NCBI RefSeq assembly: GCF_900128925.1 | Contig: NZ_FQUJ01000002.1 | Span: forward strand, 406,856 to 470,855 | From: Modicisalibacter ilicicola DSM 19980 | Lineage (GTDB): Bacteria; Pseudomonadota; Gammaproteobacteria; Pseudomonadales; Halomonadaceae | DNA: 64,000 bases | Reading direction: 5' to 3' | Part shown: positions 37,976-46,181 of the stretch, piece after piece | Position numbering within the stretch: the first letter of the stretch is position 1 | Layout of the letters: each line of letters starts with the position of its first letter | Notes under the pieces: model-generated | The model's input: the letters and a program-made list of their open reading frames with translations, nothing else | Told to the model about the DNA's origin: nothing | The model's database searches: none | Position numbers and translations under genes: made by a program

Positions 37976-39124
37976 ATGCTGACACTGCTGCGCAACGCCC
38001 TGCTCCATGCCCCGGAACCGCGTGGCTTGAGCGATCTGCTGATTGCCGATCGCCGGATCGTGGCCATCGCCAGCGCGGGCGAGGCACTGGCCAAGGGCCC
38101 CCGCGTCCGGGAGATCGATCTCGAGGGACGGCGGGTGATTCCCGGGCTCGTCGACCCGCTGGTGCATTTCATCGGCGGCGGCGGCGAGGGTGGCTTCGGC
38201 ACGCGCACCGCCGAACTGACCCTCGACGATGCCCTCTCCTCGGGGGTCACCACGCTGGTCGGAGCGCTGGGCACCGACGCCCTGACCCGGACCCCGGCCA
38301 ATCTGCTGGGCAAGGCCCGGGAACTGGCTGCCGCCGGTCTTACCACCTATGCCTATACCGGTTCCTATCAACTGCCGCCGGCGACGCTGACCGGCGCCGT
38401 CAACAGCGACATCCTGTTCATCCCCGAGTTCATCGGCGTCGGCGAGGTGGCCATCAGCGATCACCGCGGCTCCCAGCCAAGCTGGCAGGAACTCGCCCGG
38501 CTGGCATCCGAGGCACGCACCGCCGGCATGCTGGCGGGAAAGTCCGGCATCGTCTTCGTGCATCTCGGCGATGGCCAGACGCTGCTCGAGCCGCTGCGCG
38601 ACGTCGCCCGCTACAGCGAGATCCCCCTGGGGCAGTTCTATCCCACCCATGTCAACCGGACCGCCACGCTGTTCGAGGATGGCCTGCGCTTCGTGCGCGA
38701 GGGGGGACGCATCGACTTCACCACCAGCACCACGCCAGAACTGCTCGCCGACGGCGAGGTGCCGGCGGCAGAGGCGGTCGACCGGGCCCGACACGCACGC
38801 CTGGCCATGGACCGGGTCAGCCTTTCCTCGGACGCCAACGCCTCGCTGCCGCGTTTCGATGACGAGGGCCGCTTCGTCGGCCTCGAGCCCGGGCGGCTGG
38901 CCAGCCTGTTCGAGACCCTGGGGCAGTGCGTCCAGGAGATGAACATTCCCCTCGAACAGGCTCTGCCCTGTGCGTCGCGCAACGCCGCCGAGGCGCTGGG
39001 CCTGCCCCACAAGGGGCGCTTGCAGGAAAACGCCGACGCCGACCTGCTGGTGCTCGCCGACGAAGGCTGGAAGATCGACGAGGTGTGGGCCGGCGGGCGT
39101 CGGGTCTGCGACCTCAGGGCGTGA
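37976..39124 (+). CDS. IadA-like beta-aspartyl dipeptidase (M38), altered metal motif
   Basis: 382 residues of the isoaspartyl dipeptidase branch of the amidohydrolase superfamily. The GGGGEGGFGTRT loop, carbamylated-Lys region LAGKSGIVFVHLGDG, PTHVNRT and the metal Asp in LSSDANAS match IadA. The first metal motif, normally HxH (DQHVHLIGGG), reads DPLVHFIGGG here, so His becomes Leu62 while His64 remains. Either one metal site is altered or the substrate differs. AAGGAGG precedes the ATG. Confidence 0.87.
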   Translation: MLTLLRNALLHAPEPRGLSDLLIADRRIVAIASAGEALAKGPRVREIDLEGRRVIPGLVDPLVHFIGGGGEGGFGTRTAELTLDDALSSGVTTLVGALGTDALTRTPANLLGKARELAAAGLTTYAYTGSYQLPPATLTGAVNSDILFIPEFIGVGEVAISDHRGSQPSWQELARLASEARTAGMLAGKSGIVFVHLGDGQTLLEPLRDVARYSEIPLGQFYPTHVNRTATLFEDGLRFVREGGRIDFTTSTTPELLADGEVPAAEAVDRARHARLAMDRVSLSSDANASLPRFDDEGRFVGLEPGRLASLFETLGQCVQEMNIPLEQALPCASRNAAEALGLPHKGRLQENADADLLVLADEGWKIDEVWAGGRRVCDLRA

Positions 39125-39140
39125 GCTTCACGCGTGTGAC

Positions 39141-39202
39141 GGCTCGCTCCGCAACACCCGGCGCATGAAGTTGAGCGCCCAGCGCACCATCAGCTGGTCG
39201 TC
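39141..39202. repeat. 62-bp direct repeat, left copy (duplicated 3' end of amidotransferase gene)
   Basis: Identical over 62 bp to 41231-41292, which encodes the C-terminus of the amidotransferase at 41218-41946. Read on the minus strand, the left copy continues in frame to its own stop at 39128-39130 (ending RSEPSHA), which is probably the pre-insertion end of the gene. It forms the left junction of an AT-rich insert of about 2.1 kb. Confidence 0.9.
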
Positions 39203-39215
39203 AATCGTTCATCAC

Positions 39216-39343
39216 GCCCAGCCCGTACTGGAACCATATTCAATATGATGAGCAAGAGGCGTTGGGCTAGCCAAGTTGAAAGAAATCGGTATTTCCAAAG
39301 GAGATTTTTTCAAAGAAATTTTGAAGAACAGCTACAGTGACTA
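39216..39343 (+). other. AT-rich junction segment with short ORF remnant
   Basis: Segment just inside the left repeat with low GC unlike its surroundings. One frame ends in KLKEIGISKGDFFKEILKNS and a stop, reminiscent of the C-terminus of DUF1127 proteins, but it has no proper start. Another frame gives a 30-residue basic peptide (MSKRRWASQVERN...). No complete gene can be supported. Confidence 0.35.
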
Positions 39344-39346
39344 GAA

Positions 39347-39375
39347 AGCGCCACAAGTCGATGGCTTGTGGCGCT
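39347..39375 (-). terminator. Terminator of the Wzz-like operon
   Basis: Perfect 11-bp stem AGCGCCACAAG / CTTGTGGCGCT with a 7-base loop, 12 bp beyond the stop of the minus-strand Wzz-like gene. TTTCT follows on the minus strand. Confidence 0.75.
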
Positions 39376-39386
39376 GCTTCTTTCGA

Positions 39387-40490
39387 TTAAACGAACTGCT
39401 GTCGATAAGAACGTAGACTACGTGTGAAGTGAACGAAAAACACCACAACGGTGCCGACTATACCTCCCAATATCAAAGCAAGAATGAGGATCAATGAGCG
39501 ACTTGCCCCCACAGGTTCGGCAGGTGGGTAGGCGTACTCGACCACATCGACTACTCTCTCGGTGAAATTTGCCTCTACCCCCTTATCTACCCCATAAAGG
39601 CGCCCATCAGAAAGTAGCTCAGCGATTCTCAACCGCTTCTCTAGCTGTTCCTCGGTAGCACGTATCTGACCATTGCTCAGGTCCTGCTCAAGAGCATTTT
39701 TCAATGTATTGTGTTCGGCTTCAAGCGCCTGGTAACCCATAAAATAAAGTGGCAGAGAGCCATCACCGCTGATACTTGCATAAATGACTTCACTTCCGCT
39801 TGGCTGACGTCCAAACTGTTGTGGAGTCGTCGGTGTCTTAATATCTAGCTGTCGTGCCACCTCGATTGCTTGCTCAAGGGTAAAGAGGCGATCTTCTCGA
39901 GCAGTCTTCAGAGTCTCTCGCTGAAGCTCTAAGCTTGTGCTCAGACTGGCAATCTGCGCTTGGTTATAGTCATCGAAACGGCTCCGCAGCGCCTTCCAGA
40001 CGTCTTTAGAGGTATCACGTATATAGGCATTTATGATTTCAGCACCGTTTTCGCTATCCGGATAACTGTATCTAACCTTCAACACCAGCCCACCATCATT
40101 GTTCCCGTACAACCCATCAACTGTCAGACGATTGCTAAACACCTTTCCAAGATCATATTTTTCAGGCAAAACAAACTTGTCAGAATTTTCTTCAAAGAAG
40201 TTTTCAAAATTTTGAAAACTGGAAACCCGGTTACCTAAAAGCCTATAGGCCTCAACAGAACTTATGGAAAAACCATCAAACAAATTAAAACCTGAAAAGT
40301 TCGCGCTCGACGCAGGAACGGCACGAAATTGTGTTTCGTAATTCGATACATTTATAGCGATAAATGCGACAGCAGCAACCAACACCAAAAAGGCAGTACC
40401 AACGATCCACTTCCAGCCATCAATCAGAATGATAACAATATCACGAAGATCGATTTCATCATTAGTGCCATGATAGTTATACTCGCTCAT
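39387..40490 (-). CDS. Wzz/GumC-like polysaccharide chain-length determinant
   Basis: 367-residue inner-membrane protein. The N-terminal Wzz domain begins EIDLRDIVIILIDGWKWI and enters a transmembrane helix (about 28-48). A long periplasmic region includes coiled-coil-like helices (about 170-215 and 255-295). A second transmembrane helix (about 333-355) lies near the basic C-terminus, and YPPAEPVGASRSLI before it is the Pro-rich Wzz motif. GGGGAG precedes the ATG. It is AT-rich, with codon use unlike neighbours, and no polysaccharide genes lie beside it. Confidence 0.88.
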   Translation of the reverse strand: MSEYNYHGTNDEIDLRDIVIILIDGWKWIVGTAFLVLVAAVAFIAINVSNYETQFRAVPASSANFSGFNLFDGFSISSVEAYRLLGNRVSSFQNFENFFEENSDKFVLPEKYDLGKVFSNRLTVDGLYGNNDGGLVLKVRYSYPDSENGAEIINAYIRDTSKDVWKALRSRFDDYNQAQIASLSTSLELQRETLKTAREDRLFTLEQAIEVARQLDIKTPTTPQQFGRQPSGSEVIYASISGDGSLPLYFMGYQALEAEHNTLKNALEQDLSNGQIRATEEQLEKRLRIAELLSDGRLYGVDKGVEANFTERVVDVVEYAYPPAEPVGASRSLILILALILGGIVGTVVVFFVHFTRSLRSYRQQFV

Positions 40491-40746
40491 AGCGCTCCCC
40501 TTTTACAGCCAAAACAGCTGAAACAGAAACAACATGGATGCAAAATAAAATCGCGAGCGACAAAATCATGTACTTGCTTGAAAGTCTTTCCGAAATCAAG
40601 GCCCAGCAAAAAATTATTACCGGCGACAATATAAGAACAGACGATTTCCACATTTTTAAATAGACAAGATAAAACCCCGGTATAAGTAATGCTGGAGGAA
40701 ATACTAAGGCGGCTTGAATTACTGCTTTTGCTTGATGGGTCTTCAC
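40477..40746 (-). CDS. Small AT-rich membrane protein upstream of wzz-like gene
   Basis: 89 residues with three hydrophobic segments (about 7-28, 34-49, 60-80), starting at GTG 40746. Its last 14 bp overlap the start of the Wzz-like gene, so the two are coupled. No family was recognised. Start is uncertain because no ribosome binding site is evident. Low GC, as for the Wzz-like gene. Confidence 0.65.
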   Translation of the reverse strand: MKTHQAKAVIQAALVFPPALLIPGFYLVYLKMWKSSVLILSPVIIFCWALISERLSSKYMILSLAILFCIHVVSVSAVLAVKGERYERV

Positions 40747-41217
40747 GTAGTGTGTACCGAGCTATGGACTAGTCTTGATAGATTAGAAAAACCATCATAT
40801 CACATTGTTACCGAGACATGAATACCACTAAAAAGTATGAATTTATGTGACTCCTTGAAATCCTAGCCCACCCCCGATGACGCTGACGCCCGTAAAAAAG
40901 ACACCAACGTTACAGCTATTTGTGTTTACAAATTTTCGCCAGATGACACGACCACGGGCCTGAGAAAAACGGCTCCTCGACGCTGAGTGTGGAATTTGTC
41001 CCCTGAGCGGGAGCAGGATATGACCGTTCTCGCCGCCAAGGGGTAGGGCATGGACGATTCTGATGCACGGACCGGGCTCACGGACCCATCGCTCGCTGAA
41101 GCGAGCTCCCACAGATGGTTGATATCAAAGGATTTTATAGGAGCCAAATTTATCGAGCGATGGGTCAAGCCGAATCCACATGAAACGGCGAAGAGCCAGA
41201 AAATCAGCCCATGTAAC
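40747..41217. other. Intergenic leader of the AT-rich insert
   Basis: 471 bp without a supportable gene. The part next to the small membrane gene is AT-rich with a possible minus-strand -10 (TATGAT). The middle is of mixed composition. The distal part holds the REP-like pair at 41083-41166. Short minus-strand frames here (80-89 codons) show no family features. Confidence 0.5.
41083..41166. repeat. REP-like inverted pair
   Basis: Left arm GACCCATCGCTCG...GCTCC (41083-41108) faces right arm GGAGCC...CGAGCGATGGGTC (41140-41166). The 13-bp ends GACCCATCGCTCG are exact reverse complements. Each arm resembles the (G)GGAGC...GCGATGGG type REP units of Pseudomonas-like genomes. Confidence 0.6.
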
Positions 41218-41946
41218 TCAAGTGGCTAGTGGCTCGCTCCGCAACACCCGGCGCATGAAGTTGAGCGCCCAGCGCACCATCAGCTGGTCGTCCACCGGGG
41301 CGTTGAGCGAGGCCATGCCTTCGCGAACCCGGTTGCCGGGGATGGTGCCCTGCCTCAACGCCATCAGGTCCGCCGAGTAGGCCTTGCTGAACTCGGGGTG
41401 GCCTTGCACCCCCAGGAACGTCTCGCCGATCTGCATCACGTAGAAGGGGCAGAAATCGCTTTCCGCCAGCACCACCGCGCCCTCGGGCAGGCGCGACACC
41501 TGATCCTGGTGGCTGACCACCAGATCGAGCCCTTCCTGCCAGGGTTCCATCCACTCGGCGCGCTTCACGAGGCGATTGAAGGACATGCCCACGCCCCAGC
41601 CGCGCTCGCTCTTGACCACCTCGCCGCCCAGGGCCTTGGCAATGACCTGGTGGCCGAAACAGATGCCGACCAGTGGCTTGCCCGCCGACCAGAGCTCGCG
41701 CACGAAGCCGCAAAGGGCCTCGATCCAGTCGTCGCCATCGTTGGCGCCGTACTTGGAGCCGGTGGTCAGCCAGGCATCCACGGCATCGACATCCGTGGGT
41801 ATCTCGCCGTCATGACAGCGCCAGACCCGAAACTCCAGCGTCGGGTCCACCGCGGTGAACAGCCGCTCGAACATCTCGGGATAATTGCCGTGGCGGGGCT
41901 GCAGCTCTTCTGCCACGTCGTCGCACTGCAGCAGGCCGATTCGCAT
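41218..41946 (-). CDS. Class I glutamine amidotransferase-fold protein
   Basis: 242 residues of the type 1 GATase fold. Nucleophile Cys is in LVGICFGHQ and the His-Glu pair is in GVQGHPEFS. In context (glutamine-synthetase-like ligase, aldehyde and alcohol dehydrogenases) it could act like PuuD, hydrolysing gamma-glutamyl conjugates, though it resembles the GuaA-like GATases more than PuuD. Its final codons (ending RSEPLAT) appear to have been replaced by insert DNA; the duplicated original end remains at 39128-39202. Last gene of the TRAP-ligase operon. Confidence 0.87.
   Translation of the reverse strand: MRIGLLQCDDVAEELQPRHGNYPEMFERLFTAVDPTLEFRVWRCHDGEIPTDVDAVDAWLTTGSKYGANDGDDWIEALCGFVRELWSAGKPLVGICFGHQVIAKALGGEVVKSERGWGVGMSFNRLVKRAEWMEPWQEGLDLVVSHQDQVSRLPEGAVVLAESDFCPFYVMQIGETFLGVQGHPEFSKAYSADLMALRQGTIPGNRVREGMASLNAPVDDQLMVRWALNFMRRVLRSEPLAT
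41231..41292. repeat. 62-bp direct repeat, right copy (inside amidotransferase 3' end)
   Basis: Exact copy of 39141-39202. It lies within the coding sequence and forms the right junction of the AT-rich insert. Confidence 0.9.
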
Positions 41947-41989
41947 GGATCTTCACTCCTTGATTCGATCATTGACGATGGTCCGGCCT

Positions 41990-43165
41990 TTATAACCTGC
42001 CTTCCAACGCGTTGACGAACAGGTCGCGGTACTGATCGGCATCGAGGTCGCCGGGATTGCTGGCCGCGGAGGGGTCGACCACCGCCATCTGGCCGACCTT
42101 GTCCGCCTGGGCGGCATCGATCCCGAGTTCGGCCAGGGTGTGCGGAATCCCCAGGCGCTCGCGCAGGTCGAGCACCCAGTCGATCACCGAGGCGGTGCCG
42201 GGCTGACGCAGGTCAAGATAACGCCCCAGGCGCACCATGGGCTCGCCGATGACGCACTCGTTGGCCCGCAGCACGTAGGGCATCAGTATGGCATTGAGGG
42301 TTCCATGATGCGCGTCATACAAGGCCCCCAGCGGGTGCGCCAGGGCATGCATCGCGCCCAGCCCGCGCTGGAAGGCGGTGGCGCCCATCATCGAGGCGAC
42401 GAGCATGTGCTGACGCGCCTCGAGATCCTGACCGTCGTGGAACACCGCCGGCAGGTAGTCGCGAATCCGCCGCATGCCCTCCACGGCGATGCCCTCGGCC
42501 ATGGGGTGATAATTGGGCGAGCACCAGGCCTCCATGCAATGCGACAGGGCATCCATGCCCGTCGCCGCGGTGATCGATGGCGGCAGGCCCAGGGTCAGTT
42601 CGGGATCCAGGAACACCGTGGCCGGTGCCATGCGCGGGTGGAAGATGATGCGCTTGACCCGGGCCTGCTCGTCGGTGATCACCGCGGCACGCCCCACCTC
42701 GGAACCGGTACCGGCGGTGGTGGGCACCGCGACGATCGGCGCGATGGCGTCACCATCGGCGTTTTGCCAGTTGTCGCCGACATCCTCCAGCGACCACAGC
42801 GACAACGCTTCATGCTGTCCGGCCATCAGCGCCACTGCCTTGGCCGCGTCCAGCCCCGAGCCACCGCCGAAGGCGATCACCCCGTCGTGACCGCCGTCGC
42901 GAAACGCCGCCACGCCGTCGAGCACGTTCTTGCCGGTGGGATTGCCCCTGATGTCGCTGAACACCGTGCAGTGCAGGCCGGCATCGCGGCAGGCGCCGAG
43001 CGCCTCATCGATCATCGGCAGGCGGGCCAGCCCCGGGTCGGTGACCAGCAGCGGCGCCTGCATGCCCAGGCTACGGCACGCCTCGGGCAACTCCTTGATG
43101 CGCCCCGCACCGGTACGAATCTGCGCCGGGTAGTTCCAGGTGGTGGTGAAATGCTCGCGCGTCAT
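41990..43165 (-). CDS. Iron-containing alcohol dehydrogenase
   Basis: 391-residue group III NAD(P)-dependent dehydrogenase. The NAD-binding GGGSGLDAAKAVA and PTTAGTGSEVGRAAVI motifs are intact, with metal ligands in GMDALSHCMEAW (Asp, His) and MHALAHPLGALYDAHHGTLNA (His residues). Between the aldehyde dehydrogenase and amidotransferase genes on the same strand, it may oxidise an alcohol intermediate or its product. Substrate is not readable from sequence. Confidence 0.94.
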   Translation of the reverse strand: MTREHFTTTWNYPAQIRTGAGRIKELPEACRSLGMQAPLLVTDPGLARLPMIDEALGACRDAGLHCTVFSDIRGNPTGKNVLDGVAAFRDGGHDGVIAFGGGSGLDAAKAVALMAGQHEALSLWSLEDVGDNWQNADGDAIAPIVAVPTTAGTGSEVGRAAVITDEQARVKRIIFHPRMAPATVFLDPELTLGLPPSITAATGMDALSHCMEAWCSPNYHPMAEGIAVEGMRRIRDYLPAVFHDGQDLEARQHMLVASMMGATAFQRGLGAMHALAHPLGALYDAHHGTLNAILMPYVLRANECVIGEPMVRLGRYLDLRQPGTASVIDWVLDLRERLGIPHTLAELGIDAAQADKVGQMAVVDPSAASNPGDLDADQYRDLFVNALEGRL

Positions 43166-43215
43166 GATCTGCTCCCCTTGGATACTCGGTGTCTGGCTCT
43201 CGACACCCGCGCCGC

Positions 43216-44601
43216 TCAGGCATGTTTCAGATGGAACGACTTGGGCCGGGTCAGCATCTCGTAACCGATGCGCGACAGTGAACAGCCCCGCCCCGAGTAC
43301 TTGATCCCGGTCCAGGCCAGTTCCGGGTCGAGGTAGTCGCAGCGGTTGGTGAACACCGTGCCTGCCTCGAGACGTCGGGCGATCGCCTCGCCGGCTGCCA
43401 GATCGCGGGTGAAGACCGCCGCGGTCAGCCCGAACTCGCTGTCGTTCATCAGTGCGATGGCCTCGTCGTCGGAGCTCACCGGCATGATGCCGACCACCGG
43501 GCCGAAGCTCTCCTCACGCATCACCCGCATCGAGTGGTCGACCCCGGTCAGCACCTGAGGCGCCAGATAGGCATTGCCGGGTGTCGATCGAGGATAGTCG
43601 GTGGGGTCGATCCATGCCCTGGCCCCGGCGGCCACCGCCTCCTCGATCTGACTGCGCACGAAATCCGCCGCCTGCGGGTGGATCAACGGTCCCAAGGTGG
43701 TCTGTGGCTCGGCGGGATTGCCCAGCCTGAGTTGCCGGACCCAGGCCACGGCGCGCTCGACGAAGGCCTCGACGATCGAGTCATGCACGTAGATGCGCTC
43801 GATGGCGCAGCAGCTTTGCCCCGAATTGAAGAAGGCACCGTCCATCACGCCCGGCACCGCGTCGTCCAGGTCGACATCGGCACGGATATAGGCCGGGTCC
43901 TTGCCTCCCAGTTCGAGCCCGGCGGGAATGAAGCGCCCGGCCAGATTGCGCTCGACCACCTCACCGCCGGCCACGGAACCGGTGAACGACACGTAATCGA
44001 CACGTGGATCGCGCATCAACGTCCTCGCCGCTTCGTGAGAAAGATGAAGGTGCTGGAACACCCCCTCCGGCAATCCGGCACTGTCGAAGGCCTGCTGCAT
44101 GCGTTCGGCACACAAGGGGGTCTGGGCCGAGTGCTTGAGGATCACCGTGTTGCCGGCCATGATCGCCGGCACCACCGCATTCACCGCGGTCATGAAGGGG
44201 AAGTTCCAGGGCGCGGCGATGAATGCCACGCCCAGCGGTTCGCGGGTGATGTAGCGGGTGGAGCCTGGCTTCTCGGCCAGGCGGATCGGGGCCAGGGCTT
44301 CCTCGGCCAGGGCGATCATGCCCCGCGCCCGCTCCTCGAAGCCGTCGATCTCGCCCCCCGCCACGGCGATCGGGCGGCCCATCTGCCAGGTCAGTTCCTC
44401 GGCCAATTGGTCGCGTCGGGCGACGAGGGCATCGACCATCGCCGAGCACAAACGTGCGCGTTCGGCCAGCGCCACCTCGCGCCAGGCCCGCTGTGCCGCC
44501 TTGGCCCGGGTCAGCGTCGCCTCTATCCGCTCGGTATCGGCCAGCTCCCGCTCCACATAGACGCTGCCGTCCACCGGAGAAATCGTCTTTTGAATCGCCA
44601 T
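43216..44601 (-). CDS. NAD-dependent aldehyde dehydrogenase
   Basis: 461 residues. Catalytic Glu is in LELGGKDPAY and the nucleophile Cys in NSGQSCCAIERI. Cofactor segments APWNFPF, FTGSVAGG and the C-terminal SFGPVVGI are present. It resembles the succinate-semialdehyde and gamma-glutamyl-aminobutyraldehyde class. It follows the glutamine-synthetase-like gene after a palindromic repeat. Proposed to oxidise the aldehyde made from a glutamylated or free amine. Confidence 0.94.
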   Translation of the reverse strand: MAIQKTISPVDGSVYVERELADTERIEATLTRAKAAQRAWREVALAERARLCSAMVDALVARRDQLAEELTWQMGRPIAVAGGEIDGFEERARGMIALAEEALAPIRLAEKPGSTRYITREPLGVAFIAAPWNFPFMTAVNAVVPAIMAGNTVILKHSAQTPLCAERMQQAFDSAGLPEGVFQHLHLSHEAARTLMRDPRVDYVSFTGSVAGGEVVERNLAGRFIPAGLELGGKDPAYIRADVDLDDAVPGVMDGAFFNSGQSCCAIERIYVHDSIVEAFVERAVAWVRQLRLGNPAEPQTTLGPLIHPQAADFVRSQIEEAVAAGARAWIDPTDYPRSTPGNAYLAPQVLTGVDHSMRVMREESFGPVVGIMPVSSDDEAIALMNDSEFGLTAAVFTRDLAAGEAIARRLEAGTVFTNRCDYLDPELAWTGIKYSGRGCSLSRIGYEMLTRPKSFHLKHA

Positions 44602-44631
44602 CGTATTCGGGCCTCTACTAATCGCAACCAG

Positions 44632-44747
44632 AGGGCCGAGCGAACGTCGTCAGAGCTAGGCGGAGCAACGAGAAATCGCGGAGTTGGCTGTAGCCAATAA
44701 GCAGATTTCGCGGCGCTCCAACGCTGCTCTGGCGTCGTGCAGCCGGC
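44632..44747. repeat. Palindromic interspersed repeat (second family) inside operon
   Basis: About 115-bp imperfect palindrome. Left arm GTCGTCAGAGC...GGAGC..GAGAAATC pairs with right arm GATTTCGCGGCGCTCC...GCTCTGGCGTCG around a loop centred on GGCTGTAGCC. It lies between the ligase and aldehyde dehydrogenase genes. Its sequence differs from the two repeats flanking hemF. Likely a mobile non-coding element that now forms an mRNA hairpin. Confidence 0.75.
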
Positions 44748-44754
44748 CAAACCA

Positions 44755-46134
44755 CTAAATTATCTCGAAGTAGCGGGCAAGCTCCCAATCGCTAATATGT
44801 TTTCTAAATTCCCGCTCCTCCCACTCGCGAGTCGCCGCGAAGTGCTCGACGAACGCATCGCCGAACAGCTCCCGCGCCGGCTTGGATGCCTTGAGCCGCT
44901 GGGCGGCCTCCCACAGGGTGCGCGGCAATGCCTGGTGCTCGGGATGCTCCAGGGCGTAGGCATTGCCGGTGACCTGCTCGTCGGGCTCGAGCCGATGCTC
45001 GATGCCGTAAAGGCCGGCCCCGATCGCCGCCGCCAACGCCAGGTAGGGGTTGGCATCGGCACTGCCCAGGCGGTACTCGACCCGTTGCGACTTGTCCGAG
45101 CCGGGAATCACGCGCAGTGCACAGGTGCGGTTCTCCACTCCCCAGGTCGCCTCCGTGGGCGCCCAGAAGCCCGGGATCAGCCGCGTGTAGCTGTTGATGG
45201 TCGGCGAAAACATGGCCAGGAATTCGGGCATCAGCTTCTGCTGGCCGGCGACGAAGTGGCGCTGTACATCACTCATGTGATACGGCTTGTCGGCGTCGAA
45301 GAACGCCGACAAGCCGGAGTCGCGCTCGCGCAGCGACAGGTGGATATGCCCGCTCTGGCCAGGGTAGTCCGGCGACCACTTGGCCATGAAGGTGGCCATG
45401 AGGCCACGGCGCTGCGCCCAGACCTTGGTGAAGGTCTTGAACAGCGCCCCCTTGTCGCCGGCAGCCAAGGCGCCATCAACGCCGATCGCCGCCTCCAGCA
45501 CGCCGGGGCCGGTCTCGGTGTGCAGCCCCTCGATGGGAAAATCCATGGCTTCCGACAAGGCCAGCAGTTCGTGATAGAGCTCGCTGTGCACCGAGCTCCT
45601 GAGCATCGAATAGCCCATCATGTCCGGGGTCAGGGGCGTCAGGTTGCGAAAGCCCTTGTCGCGGATCGACTCCGGCGTCTCCCGGAACATGAAGAACTCG
45701 TACTCGAGAGAGCCGAAGACCTCGAAGCCCAGCTGGGTGCCGCGGGCCAGGACCCGCTTGAGCAACCCCCGTGGGCAGATCTGCGCCGCCGGCCCCTCGA
45801 ATTCGGCGATGAACAGCAGCATGTCACCCTCGAAGGGGATGTCGCGACAACTCTCCGGCACGATCCGGAGCGGTGCGTCCGGGTAGCCAGTATGCCAGCC
45901 GGTGAACTGCACGTTGTCGTAGAGCTCATCCTTGCTGTCCCAGCCCAGCACCACGTCGCAGAAGGCGAAGCCCTCCTCCAGGGCGGAGAAGAACTTATCG
46001 CGCTGCATGTACTTGCCGAGCATCACCCCGTCGATGTCGAACAGGCCGACCTTGACGTGGGTCAGCCCGCGCGCCTCGACCAGGCGCCGGGCGTCCTCGA
46101 CACTCTTGACGTCTCTTGCTTGCATTCGACTCAT
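44755..46134 (-). CDS. Glutamine-synthetase family ligase (GlnA/PuuA-like)
   Basis: 459 residues of the glutamine synthetase fold. Active-site segments are EYEFFMF, the metal-binding LHTETGPGVLEAAI, GHIHLSL, the glutamate-binding NSYTRLIPGFWAPTEATWGVENRTCALRVI and RVEYRLGSADANPYLA. The adenylylation segment of housekeeping GlnA (NLYDLPPE) is absent, as in PuuA-type gamma-glutamylamine synthetases. ATG 46134 follows GGGAGG. The context of TRAP transporter and dehydrogenases supports an amine-glutamylating role. Confidence 0.9.
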   Translation of the reverse strand: MSRMQARDVKSVEDARRLVEARGLTHVKVGLFDIDGVMLGKYMQRDKFFSALEEGFAFCDVVLGWDSKDELYDNVQFTGWHTGYPDAPLRIVPESCRDIPFEGDMLLFIAEFEGPAAQICPRGLLKRVLARGTQLGFEVFGSLEYEFFMFRETPESIRDKGFRNLTPLTPDMMGYSMLRSSVHSELYHELLALSEAMDFPIEGLHTETGPGVLEAAIGVDGALAAGDKGALFKTFTKVWAQRRGLMATFMAKWSPDYPGQSGHIHLSLRERDSGLSAFFDADKPYHMSDVQRHFVAGQQKLMPEFLAMFSPTINSYTRLIPGFWAPTEATWGVENRTCALRVIPGSDKSQRVEYRLGSADANPYLALAAAIGAGLYGIEHRLEPDEQVTGNAYALEHPEHQALPRTLWEAAQRLKASKPARELFGDAFVEHFAATREWEEREFRKHISDWELARYFEII

Positions 46135-46181
46135 CAAACGCCTCCCACCGACCATTCTTCCGTTTCCCGACGTCCTTGCGA

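Noticed and set aside
40878-40895. Possible ops/JUMPstart-like element (minus strand GGCGTCAGCGTC) upstream of the Wzz-like operon
   Set aside because: Three of twelve positions differ from the ops consensus GGCGGTAGCGTG and the wider JUMPstart context is missing.
40843-41168. Short minus-strand ORFs of 80-89 codons upstream of the Wzz-like operon
   Set aside because: They cross the REP-like pair, have no ribosome binding site and no recognisable protein features.
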